Positions 28,701-36,057 of a stretch of DNA of 64,000 nucleotides are shown piece after piece. The notes beneath the pieces are model-generated. The model was not told the origin of the DNA. It did no database searches and saw only the letters and a program-made list of their open reading frames with translations. The stretch is from NCBI GenBank assembly GCA_964593705.1, contig CAZQIV010000001.1, positions 186,001 to 250,000 on the forward strand, written 5' to 3'. Origin of the DNA: SABY01 sp964593705 (GTDB lineage: Bacteria; Bacteroidota; Bacteroidia; Bacteroidales; 4484-276). Both the position numbers and the translations under genes were made by a program. The stretch's first letter is position 1; every line of letters begins with the position of its first letter.

Positions 28701-30121
28701 AAATCATTTTCGTTGAGTTGCACGCTGGTCTGGGTACATGGAATTTCATTGGTGCCAAAGGTGTAATCCATCAACGAATAATTGTTAATCATGCCTGTGC
28801 CCCCGTTGTATGGGTCATTTTCATCGACAAGTAGGAAGAATCTTGCATCTTCACCACTGCCAACATGATCAAGAAAGCGGGTTACATCAAGGCCAAATTC
28901 CAGGGTTTTGTCTTCGGGATTGCTGCCGCCGGTCATAAATTTGTCGCCACCCTGGTACGACAGGATGGGAAAATCGATGATGAATTCCGGTTCAGTTGCG
29001 CCGGGAGTAGTTGCTAGCCCAGCCATTACTTTTAGTTTATTTCTTGAATCGTGGGTTAAAGTAACTTTGAAGGTAACCTGGGGATCGGTATTTTCTTTTG
29101 CTTTAATAACATGAACCATTCCATTCCATGGGCCACCCTGGGGATTCATTTTCCTACAAAGCCCACTGTAGAGTAAATATGCAAAACCATCATCTCCCCA
29201 CGAGGAGGCATAATAACTGTTGGCAAGTTTTACGCCACCCATTTCCCAGTCGAGGATATTTATTACACCATCATTATTAATATCCTGGTCGTTGGTGTAT
29301 TGGCCGTCATTATTAAGATCGTATCTGATGGAATCGTGGTAACCGACAATACAAAGGGCGTGGTTTGCATAAGTGGCTAATTCGAGCAGCAGATGTTTTC
29401 CTTCTTCAGGGGTTCCGGGAGGCAAGGTGAGATTTGCCGCGTTAGCCGCAGTGTAAATATTGCCAACACCACCTGTTTCTTCACCATTTAGGTGATTTGC
29501 AATCCAGTGCTTCAGGGTGTTTAAGCCTTCTTCGTTGGTAACATCAATCGAGTAAAAATCCCACACCCTGTTTTTTAATGCGCTGTAATAAAGGTCGTAT
29601 CCGTTTATCCAGCGGGCGCTACCGCCGTAACTTAACGAACCGCCATATTCCAACACATTGGGAGTGCCTGCGTATTTAATGATGTTCCAGCTATCGAAAA
29701 ATGAACTGGCAATGCCCGATCCATTTCCGCTCCAGTTATATACAAAGTGTGTGGGGTATTGATTTTCGATGACATTAGAAGGTAAATCCCGTAGCCTGTT
29801 AATTTCGTAAGTAAAAGTATATGCAACACCGCTGGCCTGGCCGCATTCCAGTGCAACCTGGTCGAATATCGGTCTGAACCAAGGCTGTTCCGAATTGTCA
29901 ACAACTTCCGGTAAATCCCTGGTTTTGCTTTCTTTAGGTAGTTTAAGTTCTGGCAGGGTTTCAAAGGCTTTAAAATCTTCGTCAGTAAACAAGGGCAAAC
30001 CATCGATATAAATTTTGCCGTCTTTTTTTTCAATCTTACCATCGTATTGTTGGGCAAAAATGGCTGGTGTAATGGATGTGAGAATAAAGGTTAAGAGAAA
30101 TCCAAGTATTAAACTTTTCAT
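25745..30121 (-). CDS. Secreted papain-like (C1A-type) protein with T9SS sorting domain
   Basis: The 1458-residue protein has a signal peptide (residues 1-23), then a C1-like peptidase domain. FDQVALECGQASG places Gln88 and Cys93, ANHALCIVGYHD gives His254, and LANSYYASSWGDDGF gives Asn301 followed by the S-W-G signature. Between His and Asn there are two EF-hand/dockerin-like calcium loops (DLNNDGQYTND and DINNDGVINILDWE). Later regions are CARDB-like beta domains, a MAM-like jelly-roll (EDFESGDFSQYEWEFSG), two PKD-like repeats starting SAGPNLNICEGDS and SAGDDLERCEN, and a C-terminal T9SS sorting domain (VPNPGNGEFFVYLNE...GVYYLHLRGDNETIIRKLIIY). It should be exported by Sec, moved over the outer membrane by T9SS and surface-attached. 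The catalytic cysteine is placed one residue closer to Gln than in papain, so activity is probable but not certain. Confidence 0.88.
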   Translation of the reverse strand: MKSLILGFLLTFILTSITPAIFAQQYDGKIEKKDGKIYIDGLPLFTDEDFKAFETLPELKLPKESKTRDLPEVVDNSEQPWFRPIFDQVALECGQASGVAYTFTYEINRLRDLPSNVIENQYPTHFVYNWSGNGSGIASSFFDSWNIIKYAGTPNVLEYGGSLSYGGSARWINGYDLYYSALKNRVWDFYSIDVTNEEGLNTLKHWIANHLNGEETGGVGNIYTAANAANLTLPPGTPEEGKHLLLELATYANHALCIVGYHDSIRYDLNNDGQYTNDQDINNDGVINILDWEMGGVKLANSYYASSWGDDGFAYLLYSGLCRKMNPQGGPWNGMVHVIKAKENTDPQVTFKVTLTHDSRNKLKVMAGLATTPGATEPEFIIDFPILSYQGGDKFMTGGSNPEDKTLEFGLDVTRFLDHVGSGEDARFFLLVDENDPYNGGTGMINNYSLMDYTFGTNEIPCTQTSVQLNENDLTMLYVDANISFEKPGILNDELPAGIVNEPYQNQMIGYNGTEPYQWKIKQVYTSQQGIDDFPAITGEQLTPNNQTSGFAEKEIAFDFPFYGKTYDKVYLHTDGYLMFNDDNYPWIFLIDQQNLLNNMRNISPMMSKTLQVQGGGSMWYEGNSTKATFRWDSREYSTDNEQNFAVSLYPDGKIELYYGEYLISYYNKWFAGISDGDDFNTMILDISNTQLEPNTRVTLEPQYMQTELNVTENGLLQGTPTHPYEAIDMEFYLKDANGMQNTKELVFSTDGVNDIVIRDVFVQSGDNSIIEYGETAVLSIELKNISENTVDASEMMLTTSDEYISLTDSLEYLESFEPGETRLIENAFEFEVSDEVSDGHNIVLSSAIEAGAALYNSYIYLEAFAPNLSIGSSHYEDDNNGHPEPGEIVQLFVNIKNTGGGRAYNIVNELSINDPFLTILEANYTIDQINGGSTGIAEFEIEISENTPMGYTSNFEIEAIADNNYSASGTVAISVGFIFEDFESGDFSQYEWEFSGDTNWLIDNFAPYEGAYCMKSGDIEDDQSSTISITMDILLDNTISFYYLVSSENNYDFLRFSIDGSVLGQWSGEDGWGLASYPVTTGEHTFAWSFDKDYSVSSGFDAGFIDYVMFPPSGQLEMAVSAGPNLNICEGDSATTEAFIINAESIEWTTSGDGTFDDASLNNPTYTPGEDDVFYGTVDLTVTAWDYSGTPVSDYTTLYIHHMPIISAGDDLERCENVPYVEISGIAINTNDFFWFTAGDGTFTNSSALSTKYFPGNEDRLNGEVELSLNAYAQLPCEGLNSDDLTIVFLPLPEVSFDTLPLLGLNSPPYQLTEGSPPGGEYSGPGVTDGWLYPEVAGVGVHTLNYRFVGANGCENHAEQVVTIDEYVAITEAGNRKIKIVPNPGNGEFFVYLNEQISGKIVATIFNSSGNIILTREFAETTVNQKLEISCFGQPAGVYYLHLRGDNETIIRKLIIY

Positions 30122-30152
30122 AGTAATTGATGTTAGTTTGAATTGTAAAATG

Positions 30153-30160
30153 CAAAAATA
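30153..30160 (-). promoter_or_regulatory. Putative -7 element TATTTTTG of the papain-like gene
   Basis: Minus-strand TAnnTTTG match, 31 bases upstream of the ATG at 30121. Confidence 0.45.
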
Positions 30161-30248
30161 GCGGAATATTGATTAAAGGAAAACGAAATATTTTCCGGAG
30201 TTAGTTGTAGTTGAAGGAAGCCATGAAACGAAGCGGGGAATAAATAAT

Positions 30249-30256
30249 TATCTTTG
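30249..30256 (+). promoter_or_regulatory. Putative -7 element TATCTTTG of the restriction-modification pair
   Basis: TAnnTTTG match 21 bases before the endonuclease ATG, giving a short leader. It lies back to back with the promoter at 30153-30160. Confidence 0.5.
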
Positions 30257-30277
30257 TACAAAATGGAAAATTGATAA

Positions 30278-31183
30278 ATGGCAAAATATAAATTAGAATT
30301 TGAAAAAGGATTAAATGAATTTGTTGATGAATTGAAGAAATATGTATCTACAGATACTGGTGATTGGACAATAAAGGGATTTATTGACATTTACAAAAAC
30401 ATTTACACAATTTCATCTGATACAAAAATTGTATCAAAAATTCTTGAAATACACATATTTCCTGAAATTCTCAGATTTGCTGAAAAAGCCGGATATAAAA
30501 TAATTTTAGCAGAACATCAAAACTGGTATCCTGATTTGACTTTTGTGCACAAACAAAATGATAAGGTCAAATTCGCACTTGATTTAAAAACTACATTTAG
30601 AAGAAACAATAAAACTGCGGGATTTACTCTTGGTAGTCATGGTGGATATTTTAAAGAAAGAGACAAGGATAAAAACATTCAATTTCCATATAATCAATAC
30701 ACAGGACATTATTGTTTAGGAATTATTTATACAAGATCGGATTTTGAAAATGATTTGGCAGAAACAGAGATTTATCAGGTAAATGAGCTTGCTGTACAAT
30801 ATGGAGATATACAAGACCCAAGAAGTGAAAGAAAAGTTACCAAAATTGAAAATTTGAAATACATTACTTCTGTAATAAAAGATTTCGATTTTTTCGCAGC
30901 ACCAAAATGGAAAATTGCCAGTGATAGACAAGGTTCTGGAAATACAGCAAATATTGGTTCAATAAACGATATCGATGATTTAAAATCGGGGAACGGTGTG
31001 TTCAGCAAACTGGGTGAAAACTGGTTTGATGAATATTGGATGAATTATGGTAGTGCAACAATGATTAAGGATGGGAAATCAATAAAAATCTCAAGTATTT
31101 GGGATTTTCTTGAATTTAAGGGGCGAAGTGATTTATTTGATAAAGTAGTTGCTAAAGGCGCTAAAAGGAGGGATAAAGCATGA
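30278..31183 (+). CDS. EcoRV-like type II restriction endonuclease
   Basis: The 301-residue protein aligns with EcoRV over most of its length. The catalytic set is Glu57 (SKILEIH), Asp86 (NWYPDLTF), and Asp102-x-Lys104 (FALDLKTTF). These have the same 29, 16 and 2 residue spacings as EcoRV Glu45, Asp74, Asp90 and Lys92. The DNA-recognition R-loop is kept: GSGNTANIGS at residues 219-228, against GSGNTTNIGS in EcoRV. FTLGSHGGYF and IQFPYNQYTGHYCLGIIYTR also match. It therefore probably cuts GATATC bluntly. It is about 55 residues longer than EcoRV, mainly in an insertion after residue 160. Its stop overlaps the methyltransferase start by 4 bases. The gene pair is visibly richer in A+T than its neighbours, which fits horizontal acquisition. 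Confidence 0.95.
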   Translation: MAKYKLEFEKGLNEFVDELKKYVSTDTGDWTIKGFIDIYKNIYTISSDTKIVSKILEIHIFPEILRFAEKAGYKIILAEHQNWYPDLTFVHKQNDKVKFALDLKTTFRRNNKTAGFTLGSHGGYFKERDKDKNIQFPYNQYTGHYCLGIIYTRSDFENDLAETEIYQVNELAVQYGDIQDPRSERKVTKIENLKYITSVIKDFDFFAAPKWKIASDRQGSGNTANIGSINDIDDLKSGNGVFSKLGENWFDEYWMNYGSATMIKDGKSIKISSIWDFLEFKGRSDLFDKVVAKGAKRRDKA

Positions 31184-32154
31184 AAAAAATATTTGTTCCC
31201 CCAATCAAATCTCAAGGAATTAAAACTAAACTTGTTGATTGGATAAATTCCAATGTGCAAGATGTTCAATATGAAAGATGGGTCGAGCCTTTTATGGGTA
31301 CTGGAGTTGTGGCATTCAATATTAGACCAAAAAACGCTATATTATGTGATAGTAATCCTCATTTAATTAATTTTTATAAGGCACTTCAAAATAAAGAAAT
31401 TACAAGTGGTTTGGTCAAAAATCATTTAACTCTTGAGGGTAAAAAACTTCTTAATTCAAATGGAGATTATTATTATGAGGTTCGAGACAGGTTTAATAAA
31501 AATGGTAATCCAATAGATTTTTTGTTTTTAAGTCGTTCATGTTTTAACGGAATGATGAGATTTAATAAAAAAGGTGGATTTAATGTTCCTTTTTGTCGCA
31601 AACCAAATAGGTTTGCCCAAGCTTTAGTTACCAAGATTTCAAATCAGGTGAATTATATTTCTCAAATAATAGATGCTGGAAATTACACTTTTATTAATCA
31701 GGATTTTAAAGAAACATTAAAGGAAGTTAAGCCAACTGATTTAGTATATTCAGACCCTCCATATTTAGGGCGACATGTTGATTATTTTGATTCCTGGACA
31801 GAGGAAGATGAAATTTTATTAAATAATGGATTAGAGGATTCAAAAGCCAAATATATACTTTCTACCTGGTTAAGTAATAAATATCGCACCAATGAGTATG
31901 TTTTTTCGGTATGGAAAGATTGTAAAATTTCTACTAAGGAGCATTTTTATCATGTTGGGGCAAAAGAGGATAATCGAAATGCGGTTTATGAAGCTTTATT
32001 AACAAACTTTGATGTAAAAGACAGTATTTCAAATCTAACTATGAAAAACCGTATTGATAAGGATGAATCTCAGCTAACCAGTAAGACAAAAGTATATTCG
32101 ATTCCAAAACAACTTAGTATGAATTTGGCAGAAGCAAAAGCGGCAATTATTTAA
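31180..32154 (+). CDS. Adenine-specific DNA methyltransferase (D12 class, M.EcoRV-like)
   Basis: The 324-residue protein carries the Dam/D12 signature: motif I VEPFMGTGVVAFN (PFMGTG at residues 37-42) and motif IV DPPY at 192-195. Also visible are the N-terminal KLVDWI region and LSRSCFNGMMRFNKKGGFNVPF, typical of the DpnM/M.EcoRV group. It would methylate adenine N6 within the site cut by the overlapping endonuclease, predicted GATATC. The endonuclease gene comes first and the pair is translationally coupled. No controller (C) protein gene is adjacent. A weak hairpin terminator follows at 32188-32212. Confidence 0.94.
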   Translation: MKKIFVPPIKSQGIKTKLVDWINSNVQDVQYERWVEPFMGTGVVAFNIRPKNAILCDSNPHLINFYKALQNKEITSGLVKNHLTLEGKKLLNSNGDYYYEVRDRFNKNGNPIDFLFLSRSCFNGMMRFNKKGGFNVPFCRKPNRFAQALVTKISNQVNYISQIIDAGNYTFINQDFKETLKEVKPTDLVYSDPPYLGRHVDYFDSWTEEDEILLNNGLEDSKAKYILSTWLSNKYRTNEYVFSVWKDCKISTKEHFYHVGAKEDNRNAVYEALLTNFDVKDSISNLTMKNRIDKDESQLTSKTKVYSIPKQLSMNLAEAKAAII

Positions 32155-32187
32155 TTTAGCTAATCTATTTATTACCAATAATCTAAT

Positions 32188-32212
32188 CCGGCTTGTGAAT
32201 CCACAAAGCCGG
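32188..32212 (+). terminator. Putative terminator of the restriction-modification pair
   Basis: CCGGCTTGTG, a 4-base loop, CACAAAGCCGG (one bulged base), then TTTATAAT. The T-tract is weak. Confidence 0.5.
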
Positions 32213-32277
32213 TTTATAATAAAAAAATCCGATGCCATCGACACCGGGTTTTAATTTCAGAATTTTAAAGAAGGAAA

Positions 32278-32496
32278 TTATTTTCGCTGTAAATACAGTG
32301 CCCTCCCAAAAAAATAAATGTATGTTCCAAGAATCAATGTAATGGCAATTTTTGAAATGAAACAATATTTGGTGCAGTAAAATGCTTCTCCTACATCGAA
32401 AAAACAAGAAATGCATCCAACTATGGATAGCCCGACCCAAATAAAGAATAAAATAAGGGGCAACAGTAGCGAGTACTTTATCATTACAGTTTTCAT
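32278..32496 (-). CDS. Small two-helix membrane protein (72 aa)
   Basis: I place the start at the ATG at 32496 (MKTVMIKYSLLLPLIL). The longer frame to 32559 would run back over the rhodanese stop. Two hydrophobic helices (residues about 7-27 and 45-64) flank a cysteine-rich loop (GCISCFFDVGEAFYCTKYC) with four cysteines. No family is recognised. It lies 56 bases downstream of the rhodanese lipoprotein gene on the same strand, so it may be the last gene of the octaheme-cytochrome operon. The cysteines could be redox-active or bind metal, but that is inference. Confidence 0.5.
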   Translation of the reverse strand: MKTVMIKYSLLLPLILFFIWVGLSIVGCISCFFDVGEAFYCTKYCFISKIAITLILGTYIYFFGRALYLQRK

Positions 32497-32552
32497 AATT
32501 GTATTTTTAGTTTGTTGATAAAAATATTTTTTGTCTGCCCCCATAGTGATGG

Positions 32553-33074
32553 TTAGCAACCTCCCGATTCACCCGCGGGTTCGGCATGGCCCATTTTTTC
32601 AAGTGCTTTGTCGTATTCCAGCGGATAGTTCATTTCCCAGTTTTTCCAGCCCCCGCCAAGGAATTTTACATTGGTAAATCCCAGCTTTTTCAGTGCATCA
32701 GCAGCCATTACCGAACGTTTTCCTTTTTTGCAATATACAATAATTTCATCTTCTTTAGTTGGAGTGTATGACATTTGTTCCTCCCAAAATTCGTCATTGT
32801 TCATTTTAAAAATCACCAGGCCACCGGGAACATTAATGGAACCCGGAATAAATCCCGGGAAGTGTTCCATGGGTTCACGAACATCAAGGAGGTAAAACAT
32901 CTCGAAACCATCGATCTTTTGTTTGAGTTGATCAACGGTAACCGTTTTTAAGGTGCTTTGAACTTCTGCAACCCATTCATCAGCCGAGTTGTAGATTTTT
33001 TCTTTGCCACACGAAGGTAAAATCATTAATGCGGCAAACATTGTTATAAAAAATAAACTTGTGATTTTTTTCAT
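32553..33074 (-). CDS. Rhodanese-domain lipoprotein
   Basis: The signal peptide ends in a lipobox (MILPSCGK), so the protein is a membrane-anchored lipoprotein facing the periplasm. The rhodanese domain covers residues about 45-155: VTVDQLKQKIDGFEMFYLLDVREP, and an active-site loop IIVYCKKGKRSVMAADAL with the catalytic cysteine followed by KKGKRS. Such domains carry or transfer sulfane sulfur. I start at MKKITS (33074). An ATG three codons earlier (33083) is the alternative. It is 42 bases downstream of the cytochrome b gene, and its company with an octaheme cytochrome points to sulfur or nitrogen oxyanion metabolism. Confidence 0.88.
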   Translation of the reverse strand: MKKITSLFFITMFAALMILPSCGKEKIYNSADEWVAEVQSTLKTVTVDQLKQKIDGFEMFYLLDVREPMEHFPGFIPGSINVPGGLVIFKMNNDEFWEEQMSYTPTKEDEIIVYCKKGKRSVMAADALKKLGFTNVKFLGGGWKNWEMNYPLEYDKALEKMGHAEPAGESGGC

Positions 33075-33115
33075 TGCGATCATATTTTCTGGTTTGTATT
33101 TATTTCAATTCTTTA

Positions 33116-33823
33116 TTATGCTTCTACCTCTTCAATTTTCCTTTGCTTTTTGCGGGTCTTTTTTTCTTCAACAGGCTTAAGCACCGTCCTGGAACCTGCC
33201 AAAATTTCTTCTTCAATATGGCGGGATTCTGTTTCGTTTATCTCTTCCCAGCCTGTGATCATCGCTTTAAGGTTAGAGCCAATTGTATGCCCTGTTGTGA
33301 TAAGATACAAGTGAATGATAGTAAAAGAAATAACGGCAAAAGCCCCGAGTGTATGAAGAATAGCGATGGTTTCAAGGCTTGATAATTCAACTCCCTGAAC
33401 AGGATAATGAAAATTGTAGTATAAAAACCCCGTTAGAAACATAACAGGAAAAACCAAGATCTTAAGTCCGCCATAAACAATTCTCTGCAATGGATTGAGC
33501 TTACTTAAAATACTTTTTCCGGCCGGGTGTGGTGCTTTTTTAAATATCCCGGAAAGGTAAAACTGTATTTGTGCTTTCAGGTTTTTGCTTGTTGGGAGGT
33601 ATTGTTTCCATTCGCCGGTGGTGAAATCCCAAAAAATGGTAAAGACAGTTAATACCAAAAACGACCAGGCTGCAATATTGTGTACTTTAACCGAAGTTTC
33701 AAAGCCAAAAAGCGAGTAGGAGCTGTGTATTTCAAAGCCGGTAAGTATGAGTGTGAAAACCAGAACGGCCTGCGACCAATGCCAAAACCTTTCGTATCCT
33801 TTGTATAAATATACTTTTTTCAT
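33116..33823 (-). CDS. Cytochrome b561 / thiosulfate-reductase-type cytochrome b
   Basis: The membrane protein has four or five hydrophobic helices and histidines for b-type heme: FWHWSQAVLVFTLILTGFEIHS, KVHNIAAWSF, LHTLGAFAVISFTIIHLYLI. The C-terminal 40 residues are hydrophilic and lysine/glutamate-rich (EEKKTRKKQRKIEEVE). I choose the ATG at 33823 (MKKVYLYKGYERFWHW), 5 bases after the stop of the octaheme gene, instead of 33859, which would overlap it. The protein would take electrons from menaquinol and pass them to the periplasmic octaheme cytochrome. Confidence 0.88.
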   Translation of the reverse strand: MKKVYLYKGYERFWHWSQAVLVFTLILTGFEIHSSYSLFGFETSVKVHNIAAWSFLVLTVFTIFWDFTTGEWKQYLPTSKNLKAQIQFYLSGIFKKAPHPAGKSILSKLNPLQRIVYGGLKILVFPVMFLTGFLYYNFHYPVQGVELSSLETIAILHTLGAFAVISFTIIHLYLITTGHTIGSNLKAMITGWEEINETESRHIEEEILAGSRTVLKPVEEKKTRKKQRKIEEVEA

Positions 33824-33828
33824 AATTG

Positions 33829-35457
33829 TTAGTTGTTTAAGTGTTGATTCAATTTGCATTTTTTGCCTGATATTACTCTACATGTCGCGTGGACAATTAC
33901 GCCAATTATTGAAGAAATTATGAGGAGGATACCCAGAATTTCTACTCCGGCATTGTAATCCCTTCCGGGAAGATAAAAATCTCCCAGTGAGGCAATCCTG
34001 CTGTTTTTCCTGTCGTGACACTCCACGCAGGTCAGCGACTGTTCTTTTGGTGCAACCTGGTGGTTGAGTGGCCAGTACATCTCTGTTTCTACAAAATCGT
34101 AAGCGCCACTATAGGGTAGCCCTACATAATCCATCCCTTTTTGAGAAGCTTCGTCCCAGTTGAAATCTTTCCAATAAGCACCTTCTCCAAATTCCTTGTC
34201 CCAGAGTTTTGGCTGAATTAGCGTTTTGTTTACGGTATCATAAATCTGACGGCCACGGTGAACTTTTACAGGCCATATTTTTGATGGCTGAATGGATTTT
34301 TGGCATAAGCCCTTGTCCATGTATGAGCCATCCAGCGAGTTCATCTGAACAGGAATGGATTCGATTTTGTCTTCGATAAGCTGATGTTTGGCTATGCCGT
34401 TAAACCAGAAATACTCAGGAACCACGTGATCGTCCCAGACGAAAGTACCCTTAATCGAAAGGTATTTATGATTTCCGTCTTCATCATTTTCGTGCATTTC
34501 ATGGCCGTCCGCTCCCAGTTCGCCGGCAGTTGACCAATCCCAAATCATTTTGGTAGAATTGGCTTTTGCGTAATATGGAATATGACAGGTTTGGCAAGCT
34601 ACACGCCACAGGTGGTCATCAAGAACCTTGTCGTCGTGTGGTTTATCGGTGTGGCATTGCTGACAGCTTACCCTGTTTTTATTCTCCGATGACAAAGCAT
34701 AAACTTTTCCTGTAATATTATGGTTTTCGGTTTGGTGGCATTCGATGCATGCCATGTCTTCTCCTTCTTTGGCCATGTGAACGTCTATCTCGCGGGAGCA
34801 GTCGAGCATAGCTTGATCCAGGTCGCCATGTTTAACATTGTTTCCACCGCCTCCCCAGAAGTGGCAAACTCCGCAGTTTTCTTTACGCGGACTACTAACA
34901 CTGCTTGCAACCAGGTTTAGGTCAACGCTTGCTTTTGGATACCCGGCTGCACCTTTTTCCTTTTCGTAAGTATCGGACTGGTCGTGGCATATAAGGCAGT
35001 CGATATTGGTGGGCTCGTTGAAATCGAAGGATTTATCTCCCCACCCATAACCAATATGACAACGGGTACATGTAGCCTCACTTCCATTAATACCAATACA
35101 AAAATTGTTAAGGATATTTTTTTTACCCAACGATACAACGCCTTTGCCTTCTATCACCTCATCGCGTTCCCATTTCCAGTGTGCAGTTTCCATAATTTCC
35201 GTGTCGCGTTGGTTATGACAACCCAGGCAGGCTGCCGTAACCTCATGGGCGTTTTCAAAATCTTGCTGTAGTTCTTTAAATTTTGAATGATCGACTTCCT
35301 TGTGCGGGAGTCTCTTTTCTTTCAAAACATAATTTTCTAACTTCAGTTCTTTTTTTGAATAATCAGCGCCTGCTTGTTCTTCATCATCAAAACCCAACAG
35401 GGTGATGATAAATATTGGCAGAAACAGCGCCAACAGGAGTATCCCAAACTTTTTCAT
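33829..35457 (-). CDS. Octaheme c-type cytochrome, tetrathionate reductase (OTR) family
   Basis: The 542-residue protein has an N-terminal signal/anchor helix (KFGILLLALFLPIFIITLLG). It has eight CxxCH heme-binding motifs in order: CLGCH, CTRCH, CLICH, CGVCH, CIECH, CQQCH, CQTCH, CVECH. A C-terminal membrane helix (residues about 508-530) follows. Heme number and size match the octaheme tetrathionate reductase family known from Shewanella, whose members reduce tetrathionate, nitrite or hydroxylamine in vitro. The physiological substrate is uncertain. It is the first gene of an operon with cytochrome b and a rhodanese lipoprotein. A TAATTTTG -7 element and a perfect FNR-type box lie upstream, so oxygen- or redox-controlled expression is likely. 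Confidence 0.93.
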   Translation of the reverse strand: MKKFGILLLALFLPIFIITLLGFDDEEQAGADYSKKELKLENYVLKEKRLPHKEVDHSKFKELQQDFENAHEVTAACLGCHNQRDTEIMETAHWKWERDEVIEGKGVVSLGKKNILNNFCIGINGSEATCTRCHIGYGWGDKSFDFNEPTNIDCLICHDQSDTYEKEKGAAGYPKASVDLNLVASSVSSPRKENCGVCHFWGGGGNNVKHGDLDQAMLDCSREIDVHMAKEGEDMACIECHQTENHNITGKVYALSSENKNRVSCQQCHTDKPHDDKVLDDHLWRVACQTCHIPYYAKANSTKMIWDWSTAGELGADGHEMHENDEDGNHKYLSIKGTFVWDDHVVPEYFWFNGIAKHQLIEDKIESIPVQMNSLDGSYMDKGLCQKSIQPSKIWPVKVHRGRQIYDTVNKTLIQPKLWDKEFGEGAYWKDFNWDEASQKGMDYVGLPYSGAYDFVETEMYWPLNHQVAPKEQSLTCVECHDRKNSRIASLGDFYLPGRDYNAGVEILGILLIISSIIGVIVHATCRVISGKKCKLNQHLNN

Positions 35458-35499
35458 CTTAGAATTTCTATTTAGTTTTTGATCTTATTTTCATTGTTA

Positions 35500-35507
35500 C
35501 AAAATTA
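35500..35507 (-). promoter_or_regulatory. Putative -7 element TAATTTTG of the octaheme operon
   Basis: TAnnTTTG match on the minus strand, 43 bases before the ATG. The FNR-type box centre is 65 bases further upstream. Confidence 0.5.
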
Positions 35508-35561
35508 ACAGTAGTGTAATGATCTATATTGAGAAGTGGTTGATATTGGATTCTATGTTTA

Positions 35562-35575
35562 TTGATTTGTATCAA
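35562..35575. promoter_or_regulatory. Perfect FNR/CRP-type operator TTGATTTGTATCAA
   Basis: It matches TTGAT-N4-ATCAA exactly. It sits between the divergent octaheme operon and the Crp/Fnr gene, centred about 65 and 53 bases upstream of their -7 elements. This corresponds to roughly -72 and -60, both usual class I activator distances. Confidence 0.75.
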
Positions 35576-35617
35576 TACATGTTTTGATGTTTGTTTTTAA
35601 ATTCTTGATTTAATGTT

Positions 35618-35625
35618 TATTTTTG
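35618..35625 (+). promoter_or_regulatory. Putative -7 element TATTTTTG of the Crp/Fnr gene
   Basis: TAnnTTTG match 26 bases before the ATG at 35651. Confidence 0.45.
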
Positions 35626-35650
35626 TCAAAATCAAATAATCAGAATTACT

Positions 35651-36049
35651 ATGAGATCTACTGTGGTAAATAGTACATGCACTGTTGACAGGACAGGCCA
35701 TTGCAAATGTTTTGATGTGTTGACAGATGAGCAGCGCGAACTGATAAATAAAAAACAAGTCGAAGTATTTTATAAAAAAGGGGAAATAATTGCCAAGCAT
35801 GGTGCATTCGCATCACATATCATTCAGCTCGATGAAGGACTTGTAAAAGTGTATCTTGAAGATAATAGTGATACCCTGATTCTGAAAATTATTGGACCGG
35901 GAAGCCTCATAGGTCTTTCGGCTTTATCAGACGAGGGCGATACCTTTAAATTTACCGCTGCTGCCTATAAAGATTCTGTGGCAAGGCTAATCGACATCAA
36001 CACCATAAATACCTTATTCGCGAAAATGGTGTATTTGCATCGAAGTTAA
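35651..36049 (+). CDS. Crp/Fnr-family regulator, N-terminal part (frameshifted)
   Basis: The N-terminal part encodes the cyclic-nucleotide-binding-like sensor domain: VEVFYKKGEIIAKHGAFASHIIQLDEGLVKVYLED, then LKIIGPGSLIGLSALSD. The leader contains CTVDRTGHCKCFDVL, a cluster of three cysteines that could bind an iron-sulfur cluster or react with redox signals, as in Fnr. The frame ends at KMVYLHRS. If one C is added at TTATTC-GCG near 36022, it continues RENGVFASKLINIMSDN, the dimerisation helix, and joins the helix-turn-helix part at 36058. It is divergent from the octaheme operon and shares an FNR-type box with it. Confidence 0.8.
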   Translation: MRSTVVNSTCTVDRTGHCKCFDVLTDEQRELINKKQVEVFYKKGEIIAKHGAFASHIIQLDEGLVKVYLEDNSDTLILKIIGPGSLIGLSALSDEGDTFKFTAAAYKDSVARLIDINTINTLFAKMVYLHRS

Positions 36050-36057
36050 TCAACATC

